DNA from: Brachionus rotundiformis
Lineage: Eukaryota > Rotifera > Eurotatoria > Ploima > Brachionidae
DNA length: 64,000 bases
Assembly (NCBI GenBank): GCA_016802295.1
Contig: JAESIW010000020.1
Location: forward strand, 62,001 to 126,000
Reading direction: 5' to 3'
Shown one piece after another: positions 10,060 through 21,539 of this stretch (positions are counted from its first letter, which is position 1; every line of letters begins with the position of its first letter). The notes under the pieces were generated by a model, which had not been told where the DNA came from, made no database searches, and saw only the letters and a program-made list of their open reading frames with translations. The translations under genes were made by a program, and so were the position numbers.

Positions 10060-11029
10060 AACAAAAAAAAGACGGGCAAATTAATTTAAAAAAAAATTTT
10101 TTTTAAATCTGTTTATATGAGCATAGAGTAATTAAAAAACAGTATTTTTAATCTTTTAGAATTTTGGAACCAAAGGATGTTGAGAAAAAAGATTGTCTGA
10201 TTTAAGCATTTTCGGAAATACAATGGGTTGATGATGAAAAAGACTCTGGAACTAGAGTGTTGAATCCTTTGATATTGAGTCTAAATCTAAATACTTAGCT
10301 GAAGGGCTTACTAAAAAATCAATATTTAAATTTATTTTTAAGTAATTTATTTTATATTTTATTTTCAAAATTTTATTTTATAGATATATAAATTTAAAAA
10401 ATTAAACCAACTAAAAACTTAAGACTTAATCGGCTACCAACACTTGCTGAAATTTACAAATTTAATTATTAACAGAACATTTTATTTACAATATTTGTAT
10501 TTTTTCAACTTAAGATAAAAAGATTCTAATAAAACTGAAAAATTTTTCCAAGCAGGAGTGAAAATTTTCAAGTCAAACAGAATCTGACTTAAGGTAGTTT
10601 TGAATCATAAGAAATAGCTTTAAAACTTGGCTTTTTCAATAATTTTAATTTTATTGGATAAAATATTAAAATCGTCTTGATTTTGCAGATCAATAATTGA
10701 TCAATTTATCTGAAAGCATAAACCTAATCATTTAAAAGGCTTAGTAATAAAGCAATTCTTTATCTGCAAAAAAACCTAAAATTGATATTTCTTCAACAAA
10801 AAAATATTCATTCCTACTTGAAAGAAAAAAACAATTTTAAAAGAATCTTAATTAAGTTAAAAAAAGGGAAAAAAGTTAAAATGAAAGTAAATATGGTAAA
10901 AAAATATAAGAAAAATTATAATAAATTAAAAAAAAAAGGAAACTTTTGTGTTAAAAAAAATCTACACAATATTTTGCTCTCTTACTAATGTATACAGGGA
11001 AATTGTTTAAACTTTCATAATACAAACCG
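10060..11029. other. AT-rich sequence, no gene
   Basis: Low-complexity A/T runs dominate. A short stretch after a possible acceptor at about 10160 reads some 20 sensible codons (+) before a stop, too little to call an exon. A Lys/Asn-rich open frame at 10782-10988 is a composition artefact. Confidence 0.4.
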
Positions 11030-12840
11030 CCCCTTTTCCCTTTAAAAACTTCTTCCATTTGCGCAACCATTGCTTTTAAAAATCCCACTAGCTTTTTCAT
11101 TTGCTTGTTTTTCCGATGGAGATATAATTTCTAAATAACAATAATAAATATTAATTTAAGTCAGTTTTTAATCATTACCTGTCCCTTTTGGATTTGACAT
11201 CTTTTCAATTATATCTTATTTTCATTTTGTTGCTAAATTTCTTTTTTAATCAAATCCATTTTTTGTTGCATTTCCGAAATCTAATTTTCTTTATCATCTT
11301 CAAATATATATAATATTATTAAATGATAATAAAAAATATTATATTACCTAATTCACTTGAAAAATTTTTCAAAATTGAATGTAGATCATCGTTATCATGT
11401 TTCAAAAGAATATTTTCGATTGATTTATCAGTTTGAGTATTTTTCAACTGATTAATGGATTCATTGGACAAAATGAAGCGCTAAATGATTTAATTTAGAA
11501 TTTTTAAAAATTTGAAAATAAAAAAAACCTAAAATGTATATTTTTTTTCATGGGGTCGACATGTCCTTTTCCTTTACATTTTTAATGAACATTTGATTTT
11601 ATCGAAAGATAAAACATTAACAGTATTAAAATTATCGAAACTAGAAAAAAAAAAAAATAAACGCAAAAATTTCAGAATAGAAAAGTAACTCTATTTGCTT
11701 TAATTTAGAGTTCTCGAACTCCAATCTCTCAATTTTTTGGTTTAAAAAATTACTTAAAAATTTAAAACTTTAGTAAAAATTTTAAAATAAAAACAGAAAT
11801 TACATTTGAGACCATTTTTCATTTTCAACTGACTTAACTTTCTCATGTTTCTATTTTTTGCTTTTTAAATAATTTTGTAATGCAAGACTTTGAAATTTTC
11901 CATTCAAACTCTCAATTTCTCTTTTCAAATTATTTACTCATTTCAAGTTATTAAAAATAAAATTATTTTTTCCAAAACTTGTTTTTTATTTTAAACTGCT
12001 TTTAAGTTCATTATTTTCGTCCTGAAGAATTTCTTCATTCAAAAGACAATCAGTATAAAATTTTTTCCATTGTTCAGATTTTAAGCGTAATGCAGTCTTA
12101 AAAAGTAACGTTATTCTTTTTTCAAATTTTTTTTTAATCAATTACTCTAATACATTCGATTTCTTCTTTATATCGGTCATTGATCAAATTTTCCTTTTCA
12201 ACTTCACTAAAGCTCTGACTAGAGACTGGAGTTGAAGTTTAAAATATTTCCTCTTGCTATTCACATATGATTAAATTTATTAATTAAATAAAGAATTACT
12301 TGTTGAAAAGCAATGTCATCTCATAAAAAGTATCAACAAAATTTTAATTACACCTTTCATCTTGTAAGATAGTTCTAAAAAATTTTATTAAAACTCAATA
12401 AGAATAAAATATTTTGCGAACTACAATGGAATCTAAGATTGATTCATTTTTTTACATTTCATCTAATGTTTCACCAACAGGGAAAAGTCTTTGGGAAATT
12501 TTAGTGCTTTATTGTATCTTAAGGATCTTTTTTAAGCCATCTATCAATACCATTTGAGAATCGAAATAATCAGTTTTTGCCGATGAAGAAATTATTACAG
12601 TTTTTGTAGTTTTATTTTACCCATTCTTTTTTGAGTAATTTTTTGGTTTGTTTAGATCTACATAAGATGAATAAAAAAAATTAATCTTTTTTAGGCTTTG
12701 TAAACATATAGTTTTCTAAAATTTTAATTGGGTACAATACGAGGAGATTAATTTGCTAATAATTATTTTTTTTAAAATAGATTAAATATCAGATTTTTAT
12801 TTCATTAATTTTAAAATAAAACAGTTAAAAAAAACAGTTT

Positions 12841-12998
12841 TTATTTAGATAGACATACCGGACAATTCATTGACATCAAAGAATTATTTAGACATGATTT
12901 AGGGAATTTATGGAAACATTCGCAGTTTATTGCGTCTAAATTTTCAACAACAACATCCTTGCCGCACTTTGAACAAAAATTAATGCTCCTATTTGCTC
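12841..12998 (-). pseudogene. RING-like zinc-finger exon
   Basis: After an acceptor at 12999 the exon reads C-x2-C ('FCSKCGKD'), a spacer, C-x-C-F-H, then C, and ends with CPVC and the stop TAA at 12841. The Cys/His spacing fits the second half of RING or PHD fingers of E3-type proteins. With the stop immediately after CPVC, the finger would sit at the C-terminus. It could instead be a degenerate B-box-like finger. Confidence 0.4.
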
Positions 12999-13924
12999 TA
13001 AAAATCTGTATCATTTCAAATCGCTTTTTCTACTACTTGAATAATTACTTGAATATCAGATAAAAATAAAGCCCCAAATGGATTCGAAACAATTCTTTTA
13101 ACATATCTTTCTAGGAGAGACTTAGATGATTTTGGTATCAGCATATCAAAAACAAGTTTTGCTGCGACTTAGAAAGTCATTATCTAACTGAAATCTGTGT
13201 CTAAATTGACTTTTTATTTTTCTAATATTTGCGTTGCTGATCTGCTTCTTTTTTCATCTGCATCTTCTTTTTTAATTCATCTATAACAAAAAAAAAATAT
13301 TTTGTTGAAGTTCACCTAATAAGACTCTTTTTACCAAAATAATCAGTCCCTGATCGGAAATTTATAGGTCCTTTGGAACAGACTTGTAATTGAACTTCTT
13401 GTCTCTCTTTTTCACTTAATCTTAATTTTAAAATTGACGAGCTTTCAAGTGTTGGACAAAAACTTGTATTGTTAAGAATAATCATTCTACAAGATTCACC
13501 TTTTTTTGGTTCTCTTTCTATATAAGTTTTTATAGAATTATTGCATTTTAAGGCATATTAGAGTGCCGTTCCAAAATTTTTTCGAAAGCCTGTTTTTCTT
13601 TGACGTAGTAAAATAGTTTGGCTTCAATTAAAATAAACAATTCACACCATAAGACTGAATTTTTTCGGATAGCAATTTATTAGCAGTCGACAATAATTTT
13701 CTTCTTTTTCGACTACTGATTGTTTTTATTAAATCAAACCATTCTTCTTAAGTAAAAAAGATTTCCTTTATATTTTGCGATGATTATTGATCCCAGAAAT
13801 ATCATTTGAATTTACAAGTCTTTTTTGAACTTTTGTCTTTATTTCATTAGAATTTCGTTTCCACTTCACATACAAATTGAGTACTCTTTCTATAACCACC
13901 TTCTAAGTCGTTTAGTTGGTTTTC

Positions 13925-14150
13925 TAACATATATATGGTAACAACGTTAATTACTGTGCACTCGCGCTATAACGATTCGCTTTATTACGAATATCGCGCT
14001 ACAGCGAATGATGTATAAGCCCCGATTTCCTCTCCATTCAAATCAATGGCTAACAAAATATCATATTACGAATATGAAATTATGAAAAATTCGGTACTGC
14101 GAATGGGAAATCAAAGCCCATTTACATACTTAACAACGTTTATTGTCACT
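13925..14150. repeat. GC-richer patch with repeated 'ttacgaata' words and a small hairpin
   Basis: The words 'attacgaata' and 'gcgaatg' recur, and ATTCGCT...AGCGAAT forms a 7-bp stem (about 13974-14008). A copy of 'taacaacgtt' sits at each side (about 13939 and 14130). Similar 'ttacgaataaa' words recur at 55580-55760. It looks like a degenerate interspersed element, class unknown. Confidence 0.3.
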
Positions 14151-15649
14151 TTCAACCAACCAATCAAAAATTATTATATAAACTTTTGTTTGTTTAATAG
14201 TAAATTTTTATTGGTGTTTTTTTATTGTTTCAAAAATTTTTTATAGATGAAATATTCGATTTTTTCGTTTCATTGATTTGACCAAGATTGGTTATAAAAG
14301 TTTTCTTTTCATAGTCAAAATCAATGTTTCTTGAAAAAATTCGTCCACTTGAAAAGTTGGAAGTTCAATTTGATTAACTTTAATTGAATTTTTTATCAAT
14401 TCTTTTATAAATTAAAATTTAAACTTACGATAACAAAATACAGCTAATTCCGATGATTCATTTATACCTTAACCATTTTGTTTTAGTAGTTTTTTACATT
14501 TGATTTCGCAATTTTTATTCCTTTCTCTTTTAAGTTCATCATTCTAAAAATATTAAATAACTAAATAAAATGAGAATTGATTAAAAAAAGACTTACTGTG
14601 TTGAAGTGACTATGGGATGAAAATGTTCTGTTTTCACTATAAATCGATGACTCCTAATTAAAATTAAATTAAACAAAAATTATTTATTTATTTGTTAATT
14701 ATACCTCTTTCTTTTGTTCTTTAGTCTTAAAATTGAAGACATTTTCAATTGATTCCTTATAATATAAAGTTTTTTGGCCATCATATTGAACCCAATAGTT
14801 GATTAGACATTTGGTTGGAGCAAGGTCATCTAATTCTTGATCGTTGATTGAAAACTTCAAATCACATTCTTTATATAATTTAATAAATTTAAAAATTATA
14901 GAAATAATATTAAGATTACCTTTCACTAAGGATTTGAATTGTTAAAAATTTTTCTTGCCAACGTCATGAATTCGGCTATACTCAAGAAACGCTTTGCGAA
15001 AAAGCAAACGGATATCTCTTTTGAGTCTCTTTGCTCGGCAAATCGAATTTCGTGATTTGTCGCAATCCATATTGATAATTATTTGTCTAAAAACAGAAAA
15101 TTGATGAAAATTAATCAAAATAAGAAATTTGCGACGCCTCGTCATTCAAGTTGTCCATTGGCTAAAAAGAAGAATAGGACACATCATCAACCAAATCCTC
15201 AGTTCCAAACGAAGGTGTCAATTCACAATCTAATCTTAATTAATACTTTATTACAACAAACAAAAAAAATTAATTTAATTTACCCTCTAATTTGTGGTTC
15301 ATTTTTTTCAAAAAAATCTAACATTTATCTTAAACTTTCTTTTATGTAAATTAGTTCCAAATCTTCATTCTTTAGATTTTCTGGCCAGTAATACTTATCT
15401 TTAATTTGATTTTTAAGCTGAAAAATTTTATTTTCGTAAACCATTTTAATGAGATCAATATTGCTTTGATACAATGCTTGTGCTGAAGATGGGAGTCGAC
15501 TTATTTATGTATCGCCGTAAATTTCTGTAAAATAAAGTCCAACAAGAACATCTTTGTGATAATTTATAATTTCCAAAAATAGTTGATATATAAAATTTTC
15601 ATTATCACCGACAAAATTCATGACATATAAAATTTAAGATCACTGTAGT

Positions 15650-16009
15650 TTCTCGAAAATTCCGGAAACAAGATATTCATGGATGCATGACCTTACAATT
15701 ACAAGTTATTGCTGTAAAATTACACCAAAACTCATATCAGCTAAATATAAGAATGATACATTATTTAATAGTAATTGTAAAGTTACAGACCTTAAATGCT
15801 GCTTTGCAAAATTGAATAATAATTTGGGACTAATTAATTATTCATGAATGTCCTTTATTTACTATAAGTTATGAATTTGCTTTGAAATTTAATAGCGACG
15901 TTTTAATTTGCGAATCAAAGTTAGTTTTTCATGTTGATAAAATTTAAAATCATTGTGGTTTAAATTAAATGAGCACAATGGAAGGCACATTTATAGGAAT
16001 AGAAACTAA
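15650..16009. other. AT-rich spacer
   Basis: No supported gene or repeat. Confidence 0.3.
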
Positions 16010-16010
16010 T

Positions 16011-16077
16011 AATAGCCCAATGGTTAGAGTGATGTGCATAATATCCAAAGGTAGAGGGTTCGATCCTCGATTGTTAC
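16011..16077 (+). tRNA. tRNA-like sequence (pseudo-tRNA or SINE head)
   Basis: An A-box-like 'AATGGTTAGAGTG' (16019-16031) is followed 20-odd bases later by a perfect B-box GGTTCGATCC (16058-16067) within a 4-bp T-arm (GAGG/CCTC). The acceptor ends pair weakly (AATAGC with TTGTTA, including wobbles), and no standard 7-base anticodon loop on a 5-bp stem can be drawn. A poly-A run follows rather than a T-run terminator. A tRNA-derived SINE fragment or a dying tRNA is more likely than a working gene. Confidence 0.4.
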
Positions 16078-16831
16078 AAAAAAATTTTTTGATTTTCAAA
16101 ATTCAATATTTAGATTTATTTTCAAAATAAGATTTTAGTCCATTAAGTCAGTTTAGTACTTTTATTTGTTTAAAATGATGGGTCAATAAATCATATAAAA
16201 AATTTGAATCGATCATTTTTGACCCAAACTTATCTTTATTGGTTATTTATCATTTTTAAATGTCTTTTTTTATAAGGATTTGTCTAAATTCTCTTCAAAT
16301 AATGCTAGGACAAATGAGTAATTATTTATTTATTATTTTAAAGAATTAAATATTTTAAATAAAGATAATTACAAATTTAATATTTAAAAAATTAATAGAA
16401 TAAAGTAGAAATTTTGAATTTAAAAAAATTTGCTTTTTTTGAGTATTTTACATAATATAGGTTGATAATTTGTTTGATTGTAAATAAATCAAAGTTAAAT
16501 TTTAAATCAAAATAAAAGTTTTTTTTAAATTTTATTAAATTATTTTTAGTTCTGAAAATGAGTAAATTTTTTTTTTAAATCTCATGAATTTATTTCTCAA
16601 CAGTAAGGTTTCAAATGATCTTAAACGCCCAGAAAAATTGTTATTATCTTACATAGAAACAATTTTTCAAATTTTCTAAGTTCTCGCCAAATTTTTAAAT
16701 AGTACTATTAAATTTGAATTTATTTTTATTTTATAAAAAACTACTTTTTTTAAAATAATGAATTTATTAAATTACCTTTAATTTTTTTTACTGGTTTGTT
16801 GACAGCCCATATATTTTGGTCCGAAAATTAA

Positions 16832-16955
16832 CCCGCAAAAAAAAGCGGGCCAGAGTCCGCCGGCCAGAATTAGAAAGAATTCTTGGACCACCCGTTGAAC
16901 GGTAATTAAACTGGCAAAAAATTAGCCCGCTAAAATAAACGGGCCAGAGTCCGCC
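16832..16955. repeat. GC-rich hairpin pair: two 30-bp direct repeats
   Basis: Units at 16832-16861 and 16926-16955 differ at only a few positions. Each has the form CCCGC, an 8-10 base A-rich loop, (G)CGGG, then CCAGAGTCCGCC. The first unit makes a perfect CCCGC/GCGGG stem; the second has lost one pair. Another short palindrome, 'gtccgccggccag', sits between them. The patch is sharply GC-rich inside very AT-rich DNA. It may be a small structured interspersed repeat; no function is claimed. Confidence 0.55.
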
Positions 16956-17367
16956 CAAAAAGGTAATCGATATTATAATAGTTAATCTTTTCATTTGATT
17001 TTTTAGTTGAACTCTCTTTATTTCTTATAATACTAAATTCTGAGTTTCGTATTTTTAAATAAAGCGTGCTACATTTAACCAATTTTAACGGTTTAATTAT
17101 TATTCCATCTGAATTCAAATAACCATTGTAAGACTTGTTATTCGCATAAAAAAAAATGGTTGATTGAATGGTTGAGTATGTAATAAAACCTGTTTGTACA
17201 CAGTCTGCCAAATAAATTGTTTTTATATTTACATAAAATGTGATAAAATAAATAGCAATGTTTAACTGAGCAATTTTTTGATGAGATAAAAGCTGGAAAA
17301 TTTTTTGCAAGATGTAAGAAAGAGAGGCTAAAAGATGATAGAATAAAGGCACATAAGACTTACACAA
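16930..17367 (-). CDS. Hypothetical open frame, doubtful
   Basis: An uninterrupted 145-codon minus-strand frame with mixed composition (Ile/Tyr/Asn-rich, two hydrophobic stretches near residues 7-30 and 33-52). Its first Met overlaps a canonical GTAAGT donor (about 17363), with a possible acceptor 40-odd bases on, so the true exon may start near 17315. The 3' end runs into the GC-rich hairpin repeat. No family recognised; it could be chance. Confidence 0.2.
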   Translation of the reverse strand: MCKSYVPLFYHLLASLSYILQKIFQLLSHQKIAQLNIAIYFITFYVNIKTIYLADCVQTGFITYSTIQSTIFFYANNKSYNGYLNSDGIIIKPLKLVKCSTLYLKIRNSEFSIIRNKESSTKKSNEKINYYNIDYLFGRTLARLF

Positions 17368-18188
17368 AGATTTCTATGCTTAATTTTTTGGATGAGTTTT
17401 TGAAAAAAACGAGATTCTATCAAATGATTTAGAGATAAAAAAATTGAGACATCAAATTTTTACTAACACCTAATAATAAATAATTGTTTAATTGACTACT
17501 ACAAATATTTATATAAAATTGACTAAAAAAAAAAAAATTCTCACAATTTAAATTCTCATAAATCAGATTGATAATTTCACTTATTCTTTATTCTCATAAA
17601 AATTTTCGCATAATTTATTCCCATATATTTTTTCTCATATCTAATAGATTCCCAAGTTATTTTTTAATTTAAAATTATTTTTAAGACGAAAATTCTCAAT
17701 ATAAATATTTTATTTTATAATTTTTTTTTAGTTATTTTTTATTTTATTTTTAAGTAAAATATTTCACTATAATTGAATCGTATAAAGATAAATTATTTTT
17801 TAGTCGAATTGGCAATTAAAATTTTTTTTACTAGAAATAATAGCAGAAAAATAAATTTTTTGGGTTTTTTTGGATTTATATTTTTCAGATTATCAAAAAA
17901 TATGATTGGATACAAGGATCTTATGATTGTTATAAAAAGCTGTTTACAGTTTTTCTCTTGATTTTGATCTTTTTTCTTATTTAAAAAAACTTATACATCA
18001 CTGTTAAATATATTATATTTAAAAGGATGGAATGGTATGTAAAGTTAAAAATTATAAAACATTTTTCTTATCAGCTTATAGCAACAGCTTTTATTCGTTA
18101 TTTGAAAACAATTTTAAAGAAACAAACTCTAAAATGTATTTATTGTTTATTTTAGTTTTTCCAATTTTTCATTTTATAATTTAATTTA

Positions 18189-18555
18189 AAAGGTAAGAGA
18201 ATAGTTATTGATGACAAAAGCAAAAAAATTTTATCTGACTGGTTTAAACTAAACACGAACAATCCATATGCAACAAAAAAAAAAGAAAGGAACCTGCTGA
18301 AAAAGCTAATTTGTCGGTATCACAAGTCACATCATGGCTAAGAAATCAAAGGCAAAAAAAGGATATAAATGAAATAAATTTTTAAAACATTAGATTTGCA
18401 TTAGATGAAAAAATTTTCATGAAAGATTATTCTGAAAATGTGAGTAGAAGACCAAATTATGATGATTTAAAAAAGCTCTCTTTACGACTTAACTGTCCAG
18501 AACGAAAAATAGCTTCTAGGTTTGCGTATTGTCGATTTGTTTCTAAAACAAACTA
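18189..18555 (+). pseudogene. Double homeodomain sequence (TALE-like plus a second divergent one)
   Basis: After an acceptor-like 'ttaaaag', the frame reads a TALE-type homeodomain: 'SKKILSDWFKLNTNNPYAT' includes the NPY signature of the three-residue loop extension, and 'LSVSQVTSWLRNQRQKK' is the recognition helix with Trp48, Asn51 and Arg53 in place. A TAA follows at 18382-18384. The same frame then continues with a second homeodomain-like stretch ('RPNYDDLKKLSLRLNCPERK', then 'IASRFAYCR') to a TAG at 18553-18555. The recognition helix of the second lacks the Trp and Asn. Either the TAA is the true end and the rest is relic, or this is a decayed two-homeodomain gene. Upstream exons were not found. 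Confidence 0.55.
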
Positions 18556-18743
18556 GTTTTTTAAGTTAGTTTTAATTTTTTTGTTTTATTAGTAAAAAAA
18601 ATTTAAAAATCACAACTAGTATTTATCAATCAATTATTATTTACATAAAATTACCATGATAGTCAATTTATTAATTAATATTTAATATGATCAAAATTTT
18701 GTAATAAAAGAGATTATAACCATAAAGCTAAAAAAAAACATTG

Positions 18744-19474
18744 CTATTTGAAAACAGTTGATAATTCCAAAAGCATGAATTCATCAATACATTTTCCAAT
18801 ATGTTCAAATATTTTAGTCAAAAATTTAAAAGCTTTCAAATATATCGCCTTAAATTAAATTAATAAACCCATTGATAAAATAACTTTAAAAAAAACTCAC
18901 ATCCCAAGCAGATTTCATTCTAATACATTTGTCGAAACCAATAACATGATGCAAAACATAGTTAATATACCCATTTTTCCTCTCAAGACGTTTATCGTAA
19001 ATGCTATTTAAATCGAAATATTTATCAATCACACCAGTAATGAAAAGTATCAAGAAAATAAGACACAACAAGTAAAACTTTATTCTTTTTGAATTAAAAT
19101 GACTTTGATATTGTTTTAAAATTTTTAAATGTGCCTCAACGGCGTCGTTGAATTCATCCGGAAAAAAAACTACTTCGTCCTTTGATAAAACTTTACAAGT
19201 CTTTGTTTTACAATTTTGCAATAACTCAACTTCAACAAATTCATTTTTGAACTGAAAAACTAAAGCTAACTCATAGGCTCCTTAAAAAAAAATAGAATTT
19301 TTTTACCAGATTAGATAGTACCTTTTGATCTTTTAATGTAAGAATATTTTTTGACTTTTTTTTTTTTTCAACAAATGAATTTTGAATGCTTATGGATTTT
19401 TTGAATGCTTTTATCAAATTCAAAAAGAACATATACACTAAGCCGTTCGAATATTTAGTTAATTTTGCACTCAT
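18744..19474 (-). CDS. Unknown single-pass membrane protein (202 aa, three exons)
   Basis: The exons are 19474-19322, 19251-18901 and 18848-18744. Both introns are GT-AG (donors GTACTA and GTGAGT; acceptors TTTTTCAG and AATTTAAG) and both are phase 0. The joined frame of 202 codons ends in TAG. Residues about 118-136 ('FYLLCLIFLILFITGVI') form one clear transmembrane helix. The N-terminal third is Lys-rich and contains three Cys in a short stretch ('LLQNCKTKTCK'), and the tail is amphipathic. The loose layout recalls small nuclear-envelope/ER adaptor proteins, but I cannot match a family. Consistent splice phases make it a convincing gene. Confidence 0.6.
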
Positions 19475-20317
19475 ATGATTGGTAAAAAAATGCTCAAACG
19501 ATTTGGTTTTATGAGAAAAAATAATTTTGCAAAATGGTCTAAGGTTATTAAATTTTCATTCAAAAGACTAGATCTGAATTTTAAGGCCTTAAAATTTTAT
19601 TAATGGGTAAAAAATGTTTTCAAACTCTGTAAAGCTCTTTGCAGTTAAAGAAATATGAGAAAAGTTTTTATGATACGGCAAAATGAGGCAAAATCATAAA
19701 CAATCATCAACGTAATCAAAATCTCAATAGATCATGTTCATTCAGTATTTGATATCTCTTTTTGATAAAAAAATTTTTGTTCACAAAATTTTTTTCTAAT
19801 ATGATCCAGGAAATGTCTCATTCTAACTTCATTTTATTCTAAAATAGGAAAAATAAGTAAACTCGAAATTTCAATTAAAAAAAGGCAAAGTAAAGATTTT
19901 AGGAATTTTCTTTTTGTTTTGTCAAAAATAAAAAAAAGAAAAATTGAAAAATTCTATCGTGCATTTCTAATTTTTATTTAAATATTTTATTTAAAAATTA
20001 AAAATCTTAATTTGGTAGAAATTTATTTTTAGAAAAACTTAAAGCTGCTAAAAGCTATTTAACTTTTAATAAATTTATTTACCAAATTATAAAATTAAAT
20101 AGGGACAAAAAAGGTTTTTTTTAAATTTGATTTCTTTTATAAAAATTAAATTCCACCATGAAAATGAGCAAAATTTTTACTTGCCTTAGAGAAATTAATT
20201 TTTTTAATTACATTAATAAAGAAATTAATATGAAATTATTGTATAATTAAAAGTATTAAAAGAAATCAAAAAATAAAAATTGATGGAGCTTAAATATATT
20301 ACTTTTAAAATTCTATC

Positions 20318-20581
20318 ATGTTAAATAAGTTACAAAAAACATTAATATTTTTAGCTTTAAGCTTATTAATGCTTGATGGAATAAATTCTCTGAAATGCAG
20401 GAACTGTCCAAGTGGTTCAGAAGGACCTGGTGGATGTTATGGATTCGGATACTGGTGTTTAAGTGGACGTATCTGTCCTTTTTCTTCTCAAATTTGTCGA
20501 AAAGGATCAGAAGGCCCCGGTGGATGTTATGGATTCGGATATAGGTGCAGAAACGGACGCATTTTAAAAATTTTTGGCTGA
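20318..20581 (+). CDS. Secreted Cys/Gly-rich peptide with an internal duplication (antimicrobial-like)
   Basis: An 87-residue protein: the first ~25 residues are a typical signal peptide (Lys near the N-terminus, a Leu/Ile/Phe-rich core, then 'DGINS'). The mature part has eight Cys and two near-identical blocks reading GSEGPGGCYGFGY-x-C-x-x-GRI, separated by a short linker containing two more Cys. It ends in a basic 'RCRNGRILKIFG', and a terminal Gly before the stop could donate a C-terminal amide. Size, secretion signal, paired Cys and cationic tail fit a host-defence or venom-like secreted peptide, but no known family is recognised and activity is inference only. No intron is needed. The 3' half plus about 115 bp of downstream sequence is duplicated in inverted orientation at 20882-21134. 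Confidence 0.65.
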   Translation: MLNKLQKTLIFLALSLLMLDGINSLKCRNCPSGSEGPGGCYGFGYWCLSGRICPFSSQICRKGSEGPGGCYGFGYRCRNGRILKIFG

Positions 20582-20695
20582 TATTACTCTTCATAAATGA
20601 ATAGAGAAATCGTACTGTTTCAGAATTTAGATGAATTTTAATAAAAATATTCTAAAAGCATAATTTTTAATTTAAATTCTAAATAATTAAATAAA
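20443..20695 (+). repeat. Left arm (253 bp) of inverted repeat around the peptide gene's 3' half
   Basis: Position x pairs with 41577-x without indels. It covers the second part of the peptide gene (from the first GCYG) and about 115 bases of 3' flank. The 186-bp spacer (20696-20881) holds no gene. Confidence 0.9.
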
Positions 20696-20881
20696 TTTAT
20701 ATATATATTTAACCAATTTACCACTCGTTTCAAGAGATCTTTTAATTAAAATATAGATACAAGCTTCAAGGATCTCTTGGTTAAGATAAAAAGACTTTTC
20801 TTATTTTGAAAATGGAAATCGAAATGAAAAACTCTATTTATATCGACATATTTCAAGTCAAAATCGACGCAAGGGACGGGC

Positions 20882-21134
20882 TTTATTTAATTATTTAGAA
20901 TTTAAATTAAAAATTATGCTTTTAGAATATTTTTATTAAAATTCATCTAAATTCTGAAACAGTACGATTTCTCTATTCATTTATGAAGAGTAATATCAGC
21001 CAAAAATTTTTAAAATGCGTCCGTTTCTGCACCTATATCCGAATCCATAACATCCACCGGGGCCTTCTGATCCTTTTCGACAAATTTGAGAAGAAAAAGG
21101 ACAGATACGTCCACTTAAAAACCAGTATCCGAAT
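20882..21134 (-). pseudogene. Inverted partial copy of the secreted-peptide gene
   Basis: Reverse complement of 20443-20695 with very few changes (one seen: GTG to GTT in the WCL codons, near 21118). It lacks the signal peptide and start codon, so it cannot encode a secreted product on its own. Near identity implies recent duplication or gene conversion. Transcription of both arms would give a 253-bp hairpin. Confidence 0.85.
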
Positions 21135-21539
21135 GTCAATTTTAACTTAATTTTTTTTTTAAATTGCATATTTTTGCATGCTCAATCTATGTTCAAGTTA
21201 TTTCGCCATCTTTCAGCTACAATCGACATTTATTTGATGCAATCTACAGTCCAACTAAATAGCTTGAATTATCAAATGAACCAAGAGACAAATGTACATT
21301 TCTCTTTTGCTATGAATACACTAGGAAATCAAATGGCTGTTTTTGTTATTACATGACTTGATTTAATTCAACGTCAAGTCACTTGTAATCAATGTTGTCG
21401 TAGATTTGAAGTGCATCTTCAAATATAGTGACTATTAAGGCTAACATATATTCGAGAAAACTTTTACAACCTCTTTTAATCAATAAATAAAAATTTAATT
21501 TTTATTTCAAAATAATATTTAGAAATTATATTCGATCTT

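Larger units (their letters stand above)
11030..15640 (-). pseudogene. Decayed multi-exon gene, function unknown, with coiled-coil and RING-like parts
   Basis: Reading the minus strand, a chain of short protein-like blocks separated by plausible 50-base introns runs from about 15640 down to about 11030. Blocks include 15600-15345 (ending 'YWPENLKNEDLELIYIKES'), 15072-14943 (Met at 15072), 14881-14702 ('ELDDLAPTKCLINYWVQYDG'), 14544-14425, 13545-13335 ('KGPINFRSGTDYF'), 13280-13190, the RING-like exon at 12998-12841, and Gln/Lys-rich coiled-coil stretches at 12400-11050. Nearly every block carries one in-frame TAA or TAG, often at a position where Gln would fit. Other genes in the window use the standard code, so C-to-T decay of CAA/CAG codons is the simplest reading. 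I do not recognise the family, and the blocks may belong to more than one gene. Confidence 0.35.

Noticed and set aside
10782..10988. 68-codon open frame
   Set aside because: Almost only Lys, Asn, Ile and Leu from A-runs; no splice context or homology.
11030..15640. Ciliate-like genetic code (TAA/TAG read as Gln)
   Set aside because: The NACHT-like, SERINC, HAD and macroglobulin genes use TAA or TAG only as stops, so decay is the better explanation.
20316..20594. Minus-strand 92-codon frame
   Set aside because: It is the antisense shadow of the secreted-peptide gene, kept open by the internal repeat.
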